Positions 35,223 through 46,254 of a stretch of 64,000 nt of DNA are shown one piece after another; the stretch's first letter is position 1, and each line of letters starts with the position of its first letter. Under the pieces are notes generated by a model. That model had not been told where the DNA came from. It did no database searches and worked only from the letters and a program-made list of their open reading frames with translations. The position numbers and the translations under genes were made by a program. The DNA lies in assembly GCA_009760855.2 (NCBI GenBank), contig WPIO01000047.1, positions 1,156,001 through 1,220,000 on the forward strand. The letters are read 5' to 3'. Source of the stretch: Cristatella mucedo (taxonomy: Eukaryota; Bryozoa; Phylactolaemata; Cristatellidae).

Positions 35223-35870
35223 CTAGTCTGCCGCTACTTTGCCCAATGTCTTTGATAAGAACGGTAGGAGGAAGACTGGGAAAAATATTCTCAACTTTCT
35301 TTGGTTTAGTGTTGCTTTCTTGATTAGGGGCCTGACCACAGCCTCTTTGAAAGATGCTGGGACATGACCTGAGGCTAATGACATATCTATGATACTAGCT
35401 AGGCATGGCAGCAGCAGATCAATGGATTGCAGAGGCCGGACAGTGGGAATAGAGTCCACAGGACTAATTGTCTTCTTAGATTCTGAAATTAATTTCAGGA
35501 CGAGGTCACTAGTAACCTCCTTGAATGTAGACATTGAGGCTCAGCATGGAATTTAGGGACATGATTACAAAGTGATGCTGCCATATTAGTGATGGACTCC
35601 CTTATCTTGTCTATCTGTTAACAAAGAAGCTAGAAAAGCGATCACTGCTAAATGTTCACAGGGATCACAAGGTAAGGAGCTCACATGAGAGCGGTTAATG
35701 ACACGGTTGATCGTCGACATCAGCAGTTTCGGATTATGCATGCGTGGTTCAACAACATGTTTCATAAAAGCTAGACTCGGCCTTAGGTAGGATTGATTGG
35801 TGCGATCAACAGTAGCCCTCCATGCCAATCGATGGATAGTCAGCCCTGATATTTTGTACGCCTTTTTCAA
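35223..35870 (-). pseudogene. L2-A RT N-terminal remnant
   Basis: Two frames (35586-35870 and 35223-35534) together match residues 1-172 of the intact copy: MHNPKLLMSTINRVINRS, then STFKEVTSDLVLKLISESKK, SLASGHVPASFKEAVVRPLI and LLPFLSKTL. They are separated by a frame change. Upstream residues (KKAYKISGLTIHRLA) extend beyond the first ATG of the intact copy. Confidence 0.85.
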
Positions 35871-36433
35871 GCTTGAGCTTAGGAGACCTAGCTAGTTTTA
35901 ATGTCTGTCGTTAGTCATAGGCCGTCTGGGCGATGGTTCACAGTGCACTTAGTCAGAGGTGCAAACTCAGCGAATGTGTTATCTCGTGTCGTGTTGCAGC
36001 AATCTACCGATGATGACTAGTCGGGAGGGGGATTGAGCAGCAGAGGTGAAGCAGGTATTGTCGCACGGACAGCCTTGATGTCAAGGGTCTTGAGGTTTCG
36101 CGATTCACAGGTGAACTTATATGAGAAGCAGGAGGGCACACATTGTAGACTGACTAGGATCTGCATGAGGTCAGATAATTAGGATTTGGTAATAATCGAT
36201 GATGAAAAAGTGCGGTTGTGTGAGAAAATTTAGTCGAGTCTGCGACCCTTAATGCAAATAGGGCCATGCATACGAGCCAGGAGAGACAACGAGTCAGTGA
36301 ATGCACAAAATTAAATGCGAAATGCGTCAGAGAAGTTATCAAAATGGTTGTTGAAAATACCCATAATAAGGAAGGATCAATTTCTTGCACACGGAATCGA
36401 AATGAGATCGAAGAGATCTGAGATAATGGAGGA

Positions 36434-36941
36434 TTACAGGGTACCTGATGGGCGATAGACTACTGCCACCATTAGTAGCTTGTTGTCGGATGAAATTAAG
36501 ACAATAGATTCGAAACACTGCTTCGAGGGTATTGCAAAAGGCTTGAAGTCGAACTTTAAGCGTGTGATAATAGCAACTCCACCTCCAGTTTTGATTGATC
36601 TAGGGGTGTGAAAGAAGGAGGAACCAACCGGGGTAGCGTCTTTAATTGTCGGGCAGTTAACCGATTTTAGACAAGCTTCGGTCAAGGCGAGCAGGTCGAG
36701 ACCTTTTCAGATATAAAGTGGCTTATGACTAGGGGTTATTGCACATTGACCGAGGATTCCAGAGGCTAGCGTTCAGTTGGGCCGCCGGAGTTGTAAAAAA
36801 CCCGATGACCACTAAATTAGAGAGATTAAAAGTAACGCTTGAGGAAGAACGTGCTGAACGGTTGCCCGAGAACCCCGAAGCGGCTCCTGGGAACTCTTTT
36901 GTTATTGCATAATTCACGAATATTAGCAATAGTAATAACAT
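36434..36941 (-). pseudogene. L2-A APE-type endonuclease remnant
   Basis: The minus-strand frames read SLWNPRSMCNN, then LTEACLKS (the family's TETWL motif), then RSIKTGGGVAIITR and a terminal VVYRPSG. These are the ordered landmarks of the APE-like endonuclease that nicks target DNA in CR1/L2 LINEs. A stop after CNNP and a frame change make it nonfunctional. The catalytic His region toward 36154 is not clearly preserved. Confidence 0.75.
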
Positions 36942-37261
36942 CTAGCAATGCATTTTAACTACGATAACGAAGCGATAATAAGTCCGCACGATCATAACTA
37001 ACAGGCAGGTTGCTAGCCGCCGGCGTATCTAATGCCGCCGCCAGCATGGAAGACCCAGTAGCCCGAAGCGATAAGTGTTTAGATGTCCATTGGCACCTAG
37101 TTTTTTACGCGCTACGGTCAAACAACAGACAGATGAGCTTTTAGCAGGTCTTAGCTGCATCGGTTTCCTTATACGATGTTCGCAGGAACTTCGGTTTTCG
37201 GAAGAATTCTGCAACGGACAATCAATGCTCTTATCGCGCTCGGTGTGCCGCGGCAATATAG

Positions 37262-37745
37262 GCTGACCTAATTTAATCCGTCGGAATCTGCTGTAGCGGC
37301 TGAGAAACTGAATGATTAACTTGCAGACATTTGATCATGGGTGTTGGAAATTTTCCTAAATCTAAACGACGATAAAGCGGAACTGCTGTTTATTTGACAC
37401 CCCTAAACTGTGGCTTAACTAGAAGGCTCCGCTCTTTTTAAAAGGCGATGATGTTGTGCGATCATCACCTTGAGCTCGCAATTTTGGTGTCGTCTTTGAA
37501 AGCTGCCTAATCTTTGAAAGCTTCGCTAGGAAGCCTGCTTCCACAGATAGCTATCACGTCCGATCTCTATCTAAGATTAGGGATTGTCTTCAATGACGGC
37601 TGGCACAGAAGTAAAAACTAGCATCTTAGTTTGATCTCGGCTAGATTATAATAATTCCCGTTTGCCTACAAAAAAACCCAATTAGGCCAATACTGCTGGT
37701 GATAAATATGGCTGCAATGCTAGTTAACCAATCCCAGAGGTTTGA
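37262..37745 (+). mobile_element. LINE-B internal fragment
   Basis: Aligns with 59320-60250 with a deletion: CCGTCGGAATCTGC, CAGACATTTGATC, GCTATCACGTCCGATCTC, GAGATTAGG-like and CAGAGGTTTGAC blocks are shared. It stops at 37745, where an antisense ATT-tailed sequence begins. Confidence 0.7.
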
Positions 37746-37880
37746 CGGTAATAATAATAATAATAAATTTAATTTGGCGCCATTGAGCGTCCAAACGTTT
37801 CTCGTTACAGGACGGGTAATTTGATCTGCTGGAGGGTACATCCTTGGTTTGTGAGTGAACGTAACTTGGCACACCCGCAA
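37746..37880 (-). mobile_element. Unclassified ATT-tailed retroposon-like sequence
   Basis: On the minus strand it ends CAATGGCGCC...AAATTAAATTTATTATT, the ATT-type tail seen on L2-type LINEs and SINEs. It breaks a LINE-B copy at 37745. No other copy exists in this window, so its family is unknown. Confidence 0.45.
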
Positions 37881-37959
37881 AATTGCCCAGCTGCCGGCGT
37901 TTACGTCTACGCTGCAATGTAGATAAAGTAGAACTGGCTTCCTCGAGCTAGCAGCTCCT

Positions 37960-38330
37960 TGTCATCGTTTGCTGTTAAGCCTGCTGACTCGCTTCGGCAG
38001 TTGCAGCCCGCCGCTCCACCCCGCCCCCAAAGCGGTCGTCCAGCAAGCCGCCGGTCCAACGGCGACGTTGCGACCTCCCGCCTGCACACGTGGGCAGCGA
38101 TGGCCGCTTCCTCGAAAGCATTAGTCATTAGGAGAGCTCGCGCGGCTGCTCGTCGAGTCGCCATAGTCAACGGACGCGCGGTCGCTGCCGTCGCGGCACG
38201 AACGTCATTTCGCGCGAGCAGCAGCGTTTGCACCGAGGTGCGGCGCTAGTCGGAAGTTCGCTTCGTCTGCTTGACTGAAGTGCCAGCTGCGCGCGCAGGG
38301 TCGCGCCAGCGGTGCACTCCCTATAATGTT
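37960..38330. other. CpG-rich patch
   Basis: GC- and CpG-rich sequence with complementary Ala/Arg-rich frames on both strands. No product recognised. Confidence 0.35.
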
Positions 38331-38349
38331 AACTATAGTGATAGTGATA

Positions 38350-38427
38350 TCAGTGATAATAATAATAATAAGTCGTTCTCGTAGAGCCTTAGAAGAACTG
38401 GATTTCTATTCAGGCGCTTTAAAATAA
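38350..38427 (-). mobile_element. L2/SINE-C tail fragment, antisense
   Basis: (AAT)n, then GTAGAGCCTTAGAAGAACTG and GATTTCTATTCAGGCGCTTT, is the antisense tail hairpin alone, cut off where the next tail begins. Confidence 0.65.
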
Positions 38428-38610
38428 TAATATAATTCATTTATATAGCGCCATTCATTCATTTAATAATATAATTCATTTATATAGCACCCAAGAGAAC
38501 TTAGTCTCTGTTCAGGCGCTTCACATATGCCTCGGGGCTTGAGCCCACGACCTCAGGCACACATTGGTCGGGGCGAGCACCTTAACCGCTAGACCAAACC
38601 AGCTCGGCAA
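38428..38610 (-). mobile_element. SINE-C antisense, behind a stacked tail
   Basis: A 35-bp tail stub (38428-38462, AATAATATAATTCATTTATA then GCGCCATTC) precedes a full antisense SINE-C. The SINE has the hairpin near 38490, B-box region GGCTTGAGCCCACGACC and head ACCAAACCAGCTCGGC. The repeated tail shows insertion of one retroposon into the tail of another. Confidence 0.8.
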
Positions 38611-38614
38611 TTTG

Positions 38615-39045
38615 CGAAGAGTTGCTAGAGAAGCGATCGCCAACCGGTACTGACAAGCAAGGTATAGCGAGCGATTCGTAAAGCCTACAAAAGCACAGTC
38701 AGGGCTGGCACTTGGTGAGACCCCTGATTAGCAACGGGAACTGAGTAATACACATGGAACCACTCAAAGCAGGAAAAGGACGAGTTCACTGGCACCATAA
38801 AAACAATTTCGTCTGGACCTCAGTCAAGGCGCATAGCCCAGCTTCTGAACAGGAAAGCACACATAGGACGACATCGCATAAGGACGAAGCCAACCTTTTT
38901 CATGAAAAAATTAAGATGTAGATTTCTAGCTTATTTGTGTAAGGTCGCCAAATCGGTAGATGACGAGGTGTCAGTTCCTGTAGCGAATCCGACGCTTTGG
39001 GAACGGAGTAATTTAGCGACCAAGGAATTTAAGGCCAGTTAGGAG
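38615..39045 (-). mobile_element. L2-A antisense scraps
   Basis: The segment 38615-38680 matches the antisense RT N-terminus (GCTAGAGAAGCGATCGCCAA against GCTAGAAAAGCGATCACTGC at 35630). The segment 38860-39045 matches the antisense 3' region (GGACGAAGCC, GGTCGCCAAATCGG, GCTTTGGGAACGGAG). Both are strongly decayed and not contiguous in the element. Confidence 0.5.
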
Positions 39046-39072
39046 AACAATCCATCTATCATGGTCAGGAAA

Positions 39073-39172
39073 ATATTTAATTCATTCGTTCGACTCCCAC
39101 AGAAAACTTAATCTGTACACAGGTGCTTCACACATGCCACGGAGCTCGAGCTCACGACCTCATGGTCCGCGA
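39073..39172 (-). mobile_element. SINE-C antisense, partial
   Basis: TTTAATTCATTCGTTCGACT, GAAAACTTAATCTGTACACA and GGAGCTCGAGCTCACGACCT follow the family order. The head beyond the B-box region is missing. Confidence 0.7.
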
Positions 39173-39600
39173 AAGACGACCGTATCAGGTGAGAGCGAGC
39201 GGTACGACGGGAAGTCATGTTCAGCTGCTTGCGAGCTGTCGTCGGACGCGATGTGCTCGGGATGGCAAGGCGCCGCCACGGAGTCGAATTCGGCGAGCGC
39301 GCGGGTGACTTACCGCCGCCGCTCCGGCCGCACAAGCGAGGAATTATGACATTGAAGCTAGCGTGACTTCCTTGAGGAACGCAGATCGAACAGCGAGGGC
39401 AGTGGTATAGTATTCAGTAGGCCTCGCCCACACTGTCGCCTCTGCGGCAGCGGCTGCAATCTCGCAGAGACGTAAATATTTAGCAGCACCGGGGCACCAT
39501 GCGACGCCGACGCCGGTCGGCGTCGCGCGCTGAGCTGCCCTCGTCGTCGCCTTGCTTGAGGACGTCTGGCGGGTGAGTCCCTTCTAAACCCCTGCACCTG
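39173..39600. other. CpG-rich patch
   Basis: GC-rich sequence with overlapping Arg-rich frames. No recognised gene. Confidence 0.35.
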
Positions 39601-39689
39601 CTTTGGCGCAAAGTCGGCAGCCCAAATAACCTTCGTAATTGATTAATTTCAACATTGCTTGTGGGTGTGCTCAGCTGTATGTCTCTTTT

Positions 39690-39811
39690 GTTGTAATTAT
39701 AATGTTATTGTATTTGTATAGCTCCCTCGGAGAACTAAATCGTTTCCTTGGCACTTAACAAGAGCTGTATAGAAATAACTACCAAGCGATTGGTGATAAA
39801 ATGCGTAAGCA
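39690..39811 (-). mobile_element. L2-A antisense host copy, left part
   Basis: Antisense tail (ATTGTATTTGTATAGCTCCC), hairpin region (GGAGAACTAAATCG) and the ACCAAGCGATTGGTGATAAA block. It is cut at 39811 by the sense L2-A insertion and continues at 42030. Confidence 0.85.
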
Positions 39812-39991
39812 TGCCTATGGTTTACCACAGACATTAAACTAGCCAAGTCTACTAAACGAAAGCTTGAAAAGGCATACAAAAGATCCGGACTAACTGTCCA
39901 TCGACAGACATATGAAGACTACTGTAGGTCGTACCAATCGATCCTAGCAAAGGCTAAGTCTAGCTTCTATAGAAACATTGTTGAATCACAG

Positions 39992-41794
39992 ATGCACAAT
40001 CCAAAAATGCTGATGTCGACAATAAACCATCTCCTCAACCGTTCCCAGGTTAGCTCCTTACCAGATGATCCTTGTGATGATCTAGCCGATCGCTTCTCTC
40101 GATTCTTTGTGCAGAAGATAGACAAAATCAGGGAATCCATCCCTGCGATGACAACCTTCCTACTAGAATGCTGTTCCTCGGTTCCTGGCTGCGCCTCAAT
40201 GTCTGCATTTAAACAGGTCACCAGTGATGTAGTCCTAAAGCTCGTATCTCAATCAAAGAAGACAACAAGTCCACTGGACCCTATTCCCACTGTCCTGCTC
40301 CTACGTTGCATTGATCTGCTGCTGCCATGCATAACCAGCATCATTCATATGTCATTAGCCTCAGGTCAGGTCCCAGCACCTTTCAAAAAAGCTGTAGTCA
40401 GGCCACTTCTCAAGAAAGCTACACTAGACCAAGAGAACTTAAGCAACTACCGCCCAGTTTCCCTTCTACCATTCCTATCAAAGACACTGGAACGGGTCGT
40501 GGCAGACCAGCTGAACTCGTATATCGAAACCTCACACATTGCTAGTAAGTTCCAGTCTGGCTTTAGAGCTAATCACTCCACAGAGTCAGCATTGCTTCGG
40601 GTATACAACGACCTACTTAGGAATGCAGACATGGGTAGAGTGTCTCTTCTTGTTTTGCTCGATCTTTCGGCAGCTTTTGATACCATCGATCACAAAGTAC
40701 TTCTAGAGCGCCTCTCATCTCGCCTGGGCATCACTGGCACTGCTCTGCAGTGGTTCAGGTCCTATCTCAGTGGGAGACTCCAGAGTGTTGACGTGAATGG
40801 ACAAAGATCATCTGAAGTACCTCTAAAACATGGAGTACCTCAGGGCTCTGTGCTAGGTCCGGTCCTTTTCACCGTTTATACTCTCCCTCTCGCTGATGTG
40901 ATTGCCAAGCACAATCTAGGCTTTCACTTCTATGCGGATGACACTCAGTTGTACCTTTGCTTTGATCCCTCCCAGCCTTCGAGCACCTCAAATTCTCTCA
41001 ACTCACTTGCTGCATGCATTGATGACATCCGATCATGGATGGCAGCAAATTTTCTAAAACTAAACGATAACAAAACTAACTTACTAGTTATGGGCAAACC
41101 CAGTGTGATTCAGAAATTGGAAAGGCTGACGCTCAAAATTGGCTCTGCCAGCATATCTCCTGTCGAATCAGCTCGAAATCTAGGTGTCATAATCCAAAGC
41201 GACCTCTCGCTAGACGACCATATCAGCTCCACGGTCAAATCTGCCTATTTTCAGCTTCATAATAGCGCTAAAATTCGAGCTTGTTTAGATAAGGATACCA
41301 TGTCTAAGTTGGTCCATGCATTCGTGACATCTCGTCTCGACTTCTGCAACTCACTGCTCACTGGTCTACCGGCATGTGCGATCAGGCGATTGCAGCTGGT
41401 GCAAAACTCTGCAGCTGGGCTTGTCTGTCGTGAGTGTCGCAGTTGCCACATTACTCCACTTCTCGCCGACCTGCACTGGTTACCAGTCAAGCAACGGATT
41501 GACTTCAAGGTTTTGTCGCTCACTTTTAGGTCTCTTCATTCTATGGCTCCAGCCTATCTTTCAGATATACTACCCCATCAGGCAAAGCATCGTACCACTC
41601 GCTTTTCGGAATCCAACAGTCTAGAAATACCTCGTACAAACCTTAAATCCTTTGGAGACCGTGCATTTAGCTCGTATGCTCCCACAGCCTGGAACTCCCT
41701 CCCAACCTGCATCAGAACATCCCCTGACCTGACCACATTTAAAAGAAACTTAAAAACATACCTATTTAGGACAGCATTTAGTGGGTCCTTGTGA
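39992..41794 (+). CDS. L2-clade reverse transcriptase (ORF2 C-terminal part)
   Basis: An open frame of 600 residues from the first ATG; it is actually open back to the truncated element start at 39812. RT motifs in order: SNYRPVSLLPFLSKTLE (151-167), FQSGFRANHSTESALL (187-202), palm motif A VLLDLSAAFDTIDH (221-234, Asp224), motif B HGVPQGSVLGPVLF (280-293), catalytic YADD at 314-317 (nt 40931-40942), LKLNDNKTNLLVMG (355-368) and LGVIIQSDLSLDDHIS (397-412). The C-terminal LHWLPVKQRIDFKVLSL block (494-510) and AWNSLP are typical of L2/CR1 proteins. In the family it reverse transcribes element RNA at a nicked target. The endonuclease is lost by 5' truncation, so RT activity is possible but autonomous transposition is not. 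Confidence 0.93.
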   Translation: MHNPKMLMSTINHLLNRSQVSSLPDDPCDDLADRFSRFFVQKIDKIRESIPAMTTFLLECCSSVPGCASMSAFKQVTSDVVLKLVSQSKKTTSPLDPIPTVLLLRCIDLLLPCITSIIHMSLASGQVPAPFKKAVVRPLLKKATLDQENLSNYRPVSLLPFLSKTLERVVADQLNSYIETSHIASKFQSGFRANHSTESALLRVYNDLLRNADMGRVSLLVLLDLSAAFDTIDHKVLLERLSSRLGITGTALQWFRSYLSGRLQSVDVNGQRSSEVPLKHGVPQGSVLGPVLFTVYTLPLADVIAKHNLGFHFYADDTQLYLCFDPSQPSSTSNSLNSLAACIDDIRSWMAANFLKLNDNKTNLLVMGKPSVIQKLERLTLKIGSASISPVESARNLGVIIQSDLSLDDHISSTVKSAYFQLHNSAKIRACLDKDTMSKLVHAFVTSRLDFCNSLLTGLPACAIRRLQLVQNSAAGLVCRECRSCHITPLLADLHWLPVKQRIDFKVLSLTFRSLHSMAPAYLSDILPHQAKHRTTRFSESNSLEIPRTNLKSFGDRAFSSYAPTAWNSLPTCIRTSPDLTTFKRNLKTYLFRTAFSGSL

Positions 41795-41959
41795 TTCGTT
41801 CTCGATGTGCTTATGCGTGCTGACACTGTTCATGCTGCCACTAACCACATTTGCATGCTGACCCAGTGCATGTAACCCCTAACCATGTTATTCATTTTGT
41901 TTGTTTTTCAAGCATGATTTTACTTACTATTCTATTGCGTATCACTTTGCAGCAAATGT

Positions 41960-41999
41960 AAAGCGCCTAGAAAGAGATTAAGTTCTCTGAGGGCGCTTT
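41960..41999 (+). promoter_or_regulatory. L2-A 3' hairpin, probable RT recognition structure
   Basis: AAAGCGCC (41960-41967) pairs with GGGCGCTTT (41991-41999), and inside it AGAGA pairs with TCTCT. The same hairpin recurs at the end of all L2-A copies and, in a variant form, SINE-C. In related LINEs the 3' hairpin is what the RT binds; that role here is inferred. Confidence 0.7.
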
Positions 42000-42029
42000 A
42001 TCAAGTGCAATATTATTATTATTATTATT

Positions 42030-42265
42030 AAGCAGCAGGCACAGCGTAAGCACGCACATGCCCACGTAAGACGAAACATAAAGACTGACTAAATGCTTCA
42101 ATAAACAGGTGTGTTTTAAGCTTCTTTTTAAAAGTTTTCAAGACATGCGACGTTGTGACGAGCATCGGGAGTTCGTTCTTGGCTTTCGGGCGTACGAACT
42201 AAAGGCACTACCTCCAAAGGTGGCGGGCGCGATGTTAGTAGCAGACACCTAAAGTAGTGGACCTG
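42030..42265 (-). mobile_element. L2-A antisense host copy, right part
   Basis: Resumes at AGCAGCAGGCACAGCG, exactly where 39811 left off, with CACGTAAGACGAAACATAAA, GTGTGTTTTAAGCTTC and TACGAACTAAAGGCAC in family order. Homology fades near 42265. Confidence 0.8.
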
Positions 42266-42419
42266 GTGGGACTCGCCGTCATAAATCAGCCGTTTAGTTT
42301 AGCGGCTGTCCCTCTGGCATTATCGTAAAGCGTATTTATCACGTGGCCTTTGAAGTTTCTTTTCAGGCTGAAACCCCTACGGCATTTGTACGATAGCGTG
42401 TAATAGCCTTATCGTAACC

Positions 42420-42985
42420 TTATCCGACTCCCGTCTCGCTGACCCTCTCTTTTGTCTCTCACTAGTGTGCTCTGGCTAACCATCAAGCTGTTGCAGCATA
42501 CTGACTATAACCATATAGCATGCCACTCACTTTTAGGTCCCTTCATTCTCAAGCTCCGGCCTACTTATCCTACGAGCTACTTCGCAATCGGGTTATGCAT
42601 CTAACCGCGCGCTATTCTGACTCGTACTATTTGGCTGCGTCTCGAACCGACCTCGTGTCCAACGGCGACCGTTTTTCAGTCCACGTGGCCCCAAAGCCTG
42701 GAGTTCCCTTCTCACGGACGCCGAGAAGTCACCTCGCGTGACTACATATAGGAATAAGCTAGAAATACAGCGGTTTCTCGCAGCATTGGCGCAGCGAAGC
42801 GTGTGAATTTTGCCGGCTGGTGATAACAGTGATGATGCGTGCTGACGATACTGTAATGCTATCACTAACCAACTGACGCGCTTCCTTTCCGCGCGTATAA
42901 AGTGTCTCGAAATGAGATTCAGTTCTCTGAGGGCTCTATAGATATTTCTCATCAATTTCTTTACTATTACTATTACAAGGTCGCT
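42420..42985 (+). mobile_element. L2-A sense copy, decayed 3' part
   Basis: CACTCACTTTTAGGTCCCTT at 42523 and frame residues TFRSLHSQAPAYLSYELL match residues 511-527 of the intact copy. Decayed 3' UTR (GATGCGTGCTGACGATACTG), the hairpin (GATTCAGTTCTCTGAGGGC) and an (ATT)n-like tail follow to 42980. Confidence 0.8.
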
Positions 42986-43379
42986 CTGCCGCTGCTACAC
43001 ACACCTGCGTACTGTTCTCCCTACCTTGACTACATGCTCTTTGTCTCGCTTATGGTGGCCGGAAGCCAGCGCTGCGACGGCGTCTGTGCCGCGACGCTGG
43101 TGAAGGAAGGACTGTATATTCTCCAGCTTGTCTCCGCCTGAGTCTGACTGCGCACGCGTCTCGGCGGAATTCAGCCCAAGGTCGGAAGGACTCGACTATC
43201 CTGATCTCCGACGCGACGTCGAATCGGACTGTTCGTAAAAACCGTCGACTAGGACGTCATGGATTTGACTGTCGATGACGATATAGCGTAGCGCTGCTTC
43301 TCTCCAAAGCGCCGCTGACGCCGCTGGGGAAGTTTCGCGTCCGATTAAAATGGCCAACGGCTCGCGCGCGAGTGGCTAA
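42986..43379. other. Unassigned spacer
   Basis: No element or gene recognised. Confidence 0.35.
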
Positions 43380-44450
43380 CTTCGAGCCTCGAATTCGTCA
43401 CGCCCGCGAGTGCGTCCGACCGCCTCCGAACGACCGCAGACGGACAGACCGGAGCTTGCGATTACTCTAGCGCCGATGGCGAAGTGGACCAAATGCCGGA
43501 CCGACGAGCGCTCTCGTACGAGCGTCCTGTTTCGGGCGGCGGCGTGTAGCCCATATAGCGGCTCTCGAAGGGCGCAGCTCGGGCCGCCGGCGCAGGACGA
43601 GGAGGAGGCCGGCACCGGCAGCGCCGGTGCCGGCGGCAGCGAGAAGGGGGAGGGAAGACGCGCGTTTCTCGTACTGTTCGTTCGTTCATTCAGAGTCCGG
43701 GCCGTGCGCTCCATCTTGCTCCGATTAAACCGACGGCCTCTCGGCGACCGCCGGCTTACCGCATATACAGCCAGCCAGCGAGTAAGCCCGCCGTCGATCG
43801 CCGCGCCCGATGTAGCAACGTCGGTAGGAGCTGCCCGCCGCAGGTTGTCGTAAATCAAAGTAGCCTGAGCAAATAAATCATCCTTCACACGGTCAGGCTA
43901 GAGCGAGCGTGGTGGGTGGACGTTTTCGGCAAAAATGTGCCTCTTGCGCTCCCTCCTCTAAGGCGACCGCCGCTCACGACTCAGCGAGATAACTAACGGC
44001 GCAGCTGCCGACAGGCGTCGAGTCAATTAGTGAGGAATGGCGGCAGCCGCCGCCCCGAACGGCGACCGCTTCGCGGCGGCCCCGTCGCCGAGCGGCTCCG
44101 CACCGTGGCTACGCTAAGGGGTGCAGGAATCTCTGGCAGGAGCTGTCGCTGCCGCCGCTGCCACCGCTGCCGCTGCTACGAACTCGAATTGGCGGCCGCG
44201 ACAACGTGGTGGTGGCGCTGGCGCGAAGCGAATCGAACTCTGGTCCTAATTCCGCAGCGCCGACGCGCCGTGCAGGCAAGCAGTGGGCTGCGTACTGCCG
44301 TCGTGACGTGGCGCAGCGACAATGCAAGCAATACGGATAGTAGCACCACCCGCCATCTTCCTATTTTGGAGCAGCAGAGACTGCTTCGACCTGCTGCTCT
44401 GTGCGGCGGTGCTTACTTTTTCTCTCTTAATCGGACGGATCTACTTTGCT
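43380..44450. other. CpG-rich island-like region
   Basis: About 1 kb of clearly CpG-dense sequence with GCCGGC-rich palindromic stretches near 43600-43640. Long frames overlap on both strands (43376-43888 minus, 43410-43853 plus, 44030-44452 plus), as GC-rich DNA yields by chance. It could be a promoter-associated CpG island. No exon was identified. Confidence 0.4.
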
Positions 44451-44599
44451 GACTGCTTGCTATCTGGCCCTGAGCGAGCGGCCGGTAGTTTACTTTCTTG
44501 AAGCAGGGCGCTTGCAGTGGTCCAGATTCCGCGGAACTGCTTCCCGCTGCGGATTGACTTGTCCATTAGGATCAGCAAGACGGAAGCTCGTGCGTGTGT

Positions 44600-44666
44600 A
44601 TAAATATATAATAATAATAATTCACTTGATAAAGCGCCCTCAGAGAACTTGATCTCTCTCTAGGCG

Positions 44667-44670
<4 letters not shown>
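44600..44670 (-). mobile_element. L2-A antisense tail stub
   Basis: AATAATAATAATTCACTTGA, GCGCCCTCAGAGAACTTGAT and CTCTCTAGGCGCTTTTA: the last 70 bp of the element only, matching the young copies closely. It is followed directly by a TA array. Confidence 0.85.

Positions 44671-44712
<42 letters not shown>
44671..44712. repeat. (TA)n microsatellite
   Basis: A TA array of about 40 bp begins at the inner edge of the L2-A tail stub. Confidence 0.9.
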
Positions 44713-44713
<1 letters not shown>

Positions 44714-45019
44714 TTCGTTAGTCATCAGCGACATCACCTAATATGCTCGTCGCAGATGAGTGAAAGCATAATTCGGAACTAAAGTAGAGTGTGGATATTT
44801 TCCTTACGGCGTTTTCCCTATGCTGTAGACGCCAAGGCTGGCGGTTTATCGGGCTATTACAGCGATCCTCCATATTGGGGGATGGGCCGCCACGAAAGTG
44901 CGGACGTGCATCTCTGAGGATTAATGCCGACAGTTCTCCTGTACATGCGTATTTGCAGGCAAGTGATTGTGCACTCGAAGTACCGCTCTACACTGCACAG
45001 AGAGAGAGAGCGAGTGAGC

Positions 45020-46254
<1,235 letters not shown>

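Larger units (their letters stand above)
33795..36950 (-). mobile_element. L2-A antisense copy, 3.1 kb, nearly full length
   Basis: The longest L2-A copy. On the minus strand it runs from the endonuclease N-terminus (SLWNPRSMCNN near 36750) through the endonuclease core (36434-36685), the linker (36000-35880), the RT N-terminus (35870-35223), motif A (near 34950), the thumb and C-terminal region (34730-34200) and the (AAT)n tail at 33795. A deletion of roughly 215 bp near 34780 removes the PQGS and YADD motifs. It shows the family's domain order: EN, linker, RT. Confidence 0.85.
39812..42029 (+). mobile_element. L2-A sense copy with intact RT, young
   Basis: A 5'-truncated copy of about 2.2 kb. 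It begins inside the EN-RT linker: the frame opens with CLWFTTDIKLAKSTKRKLEK, the WFxxDIKxAK motif that precedes RT in L2-type ORF2. It ends with the hairpin (41960-41999) and (ATT)n. TAAGCA flanks it at 39806-39811 and 42029-42034. The endonuclease is missing, so it cannot move by itself, but the RT frame is unbroken. Confidence 0.95.

Noticed and set aside
43376-43888. Long overlapping frames on both strands (170 and 147 residues)
   Set aside because: Both are Arg/Ala/Pro-rich translations of CpG-rich DNA, where stop codons are rare by composition. No domain or splice pattern.
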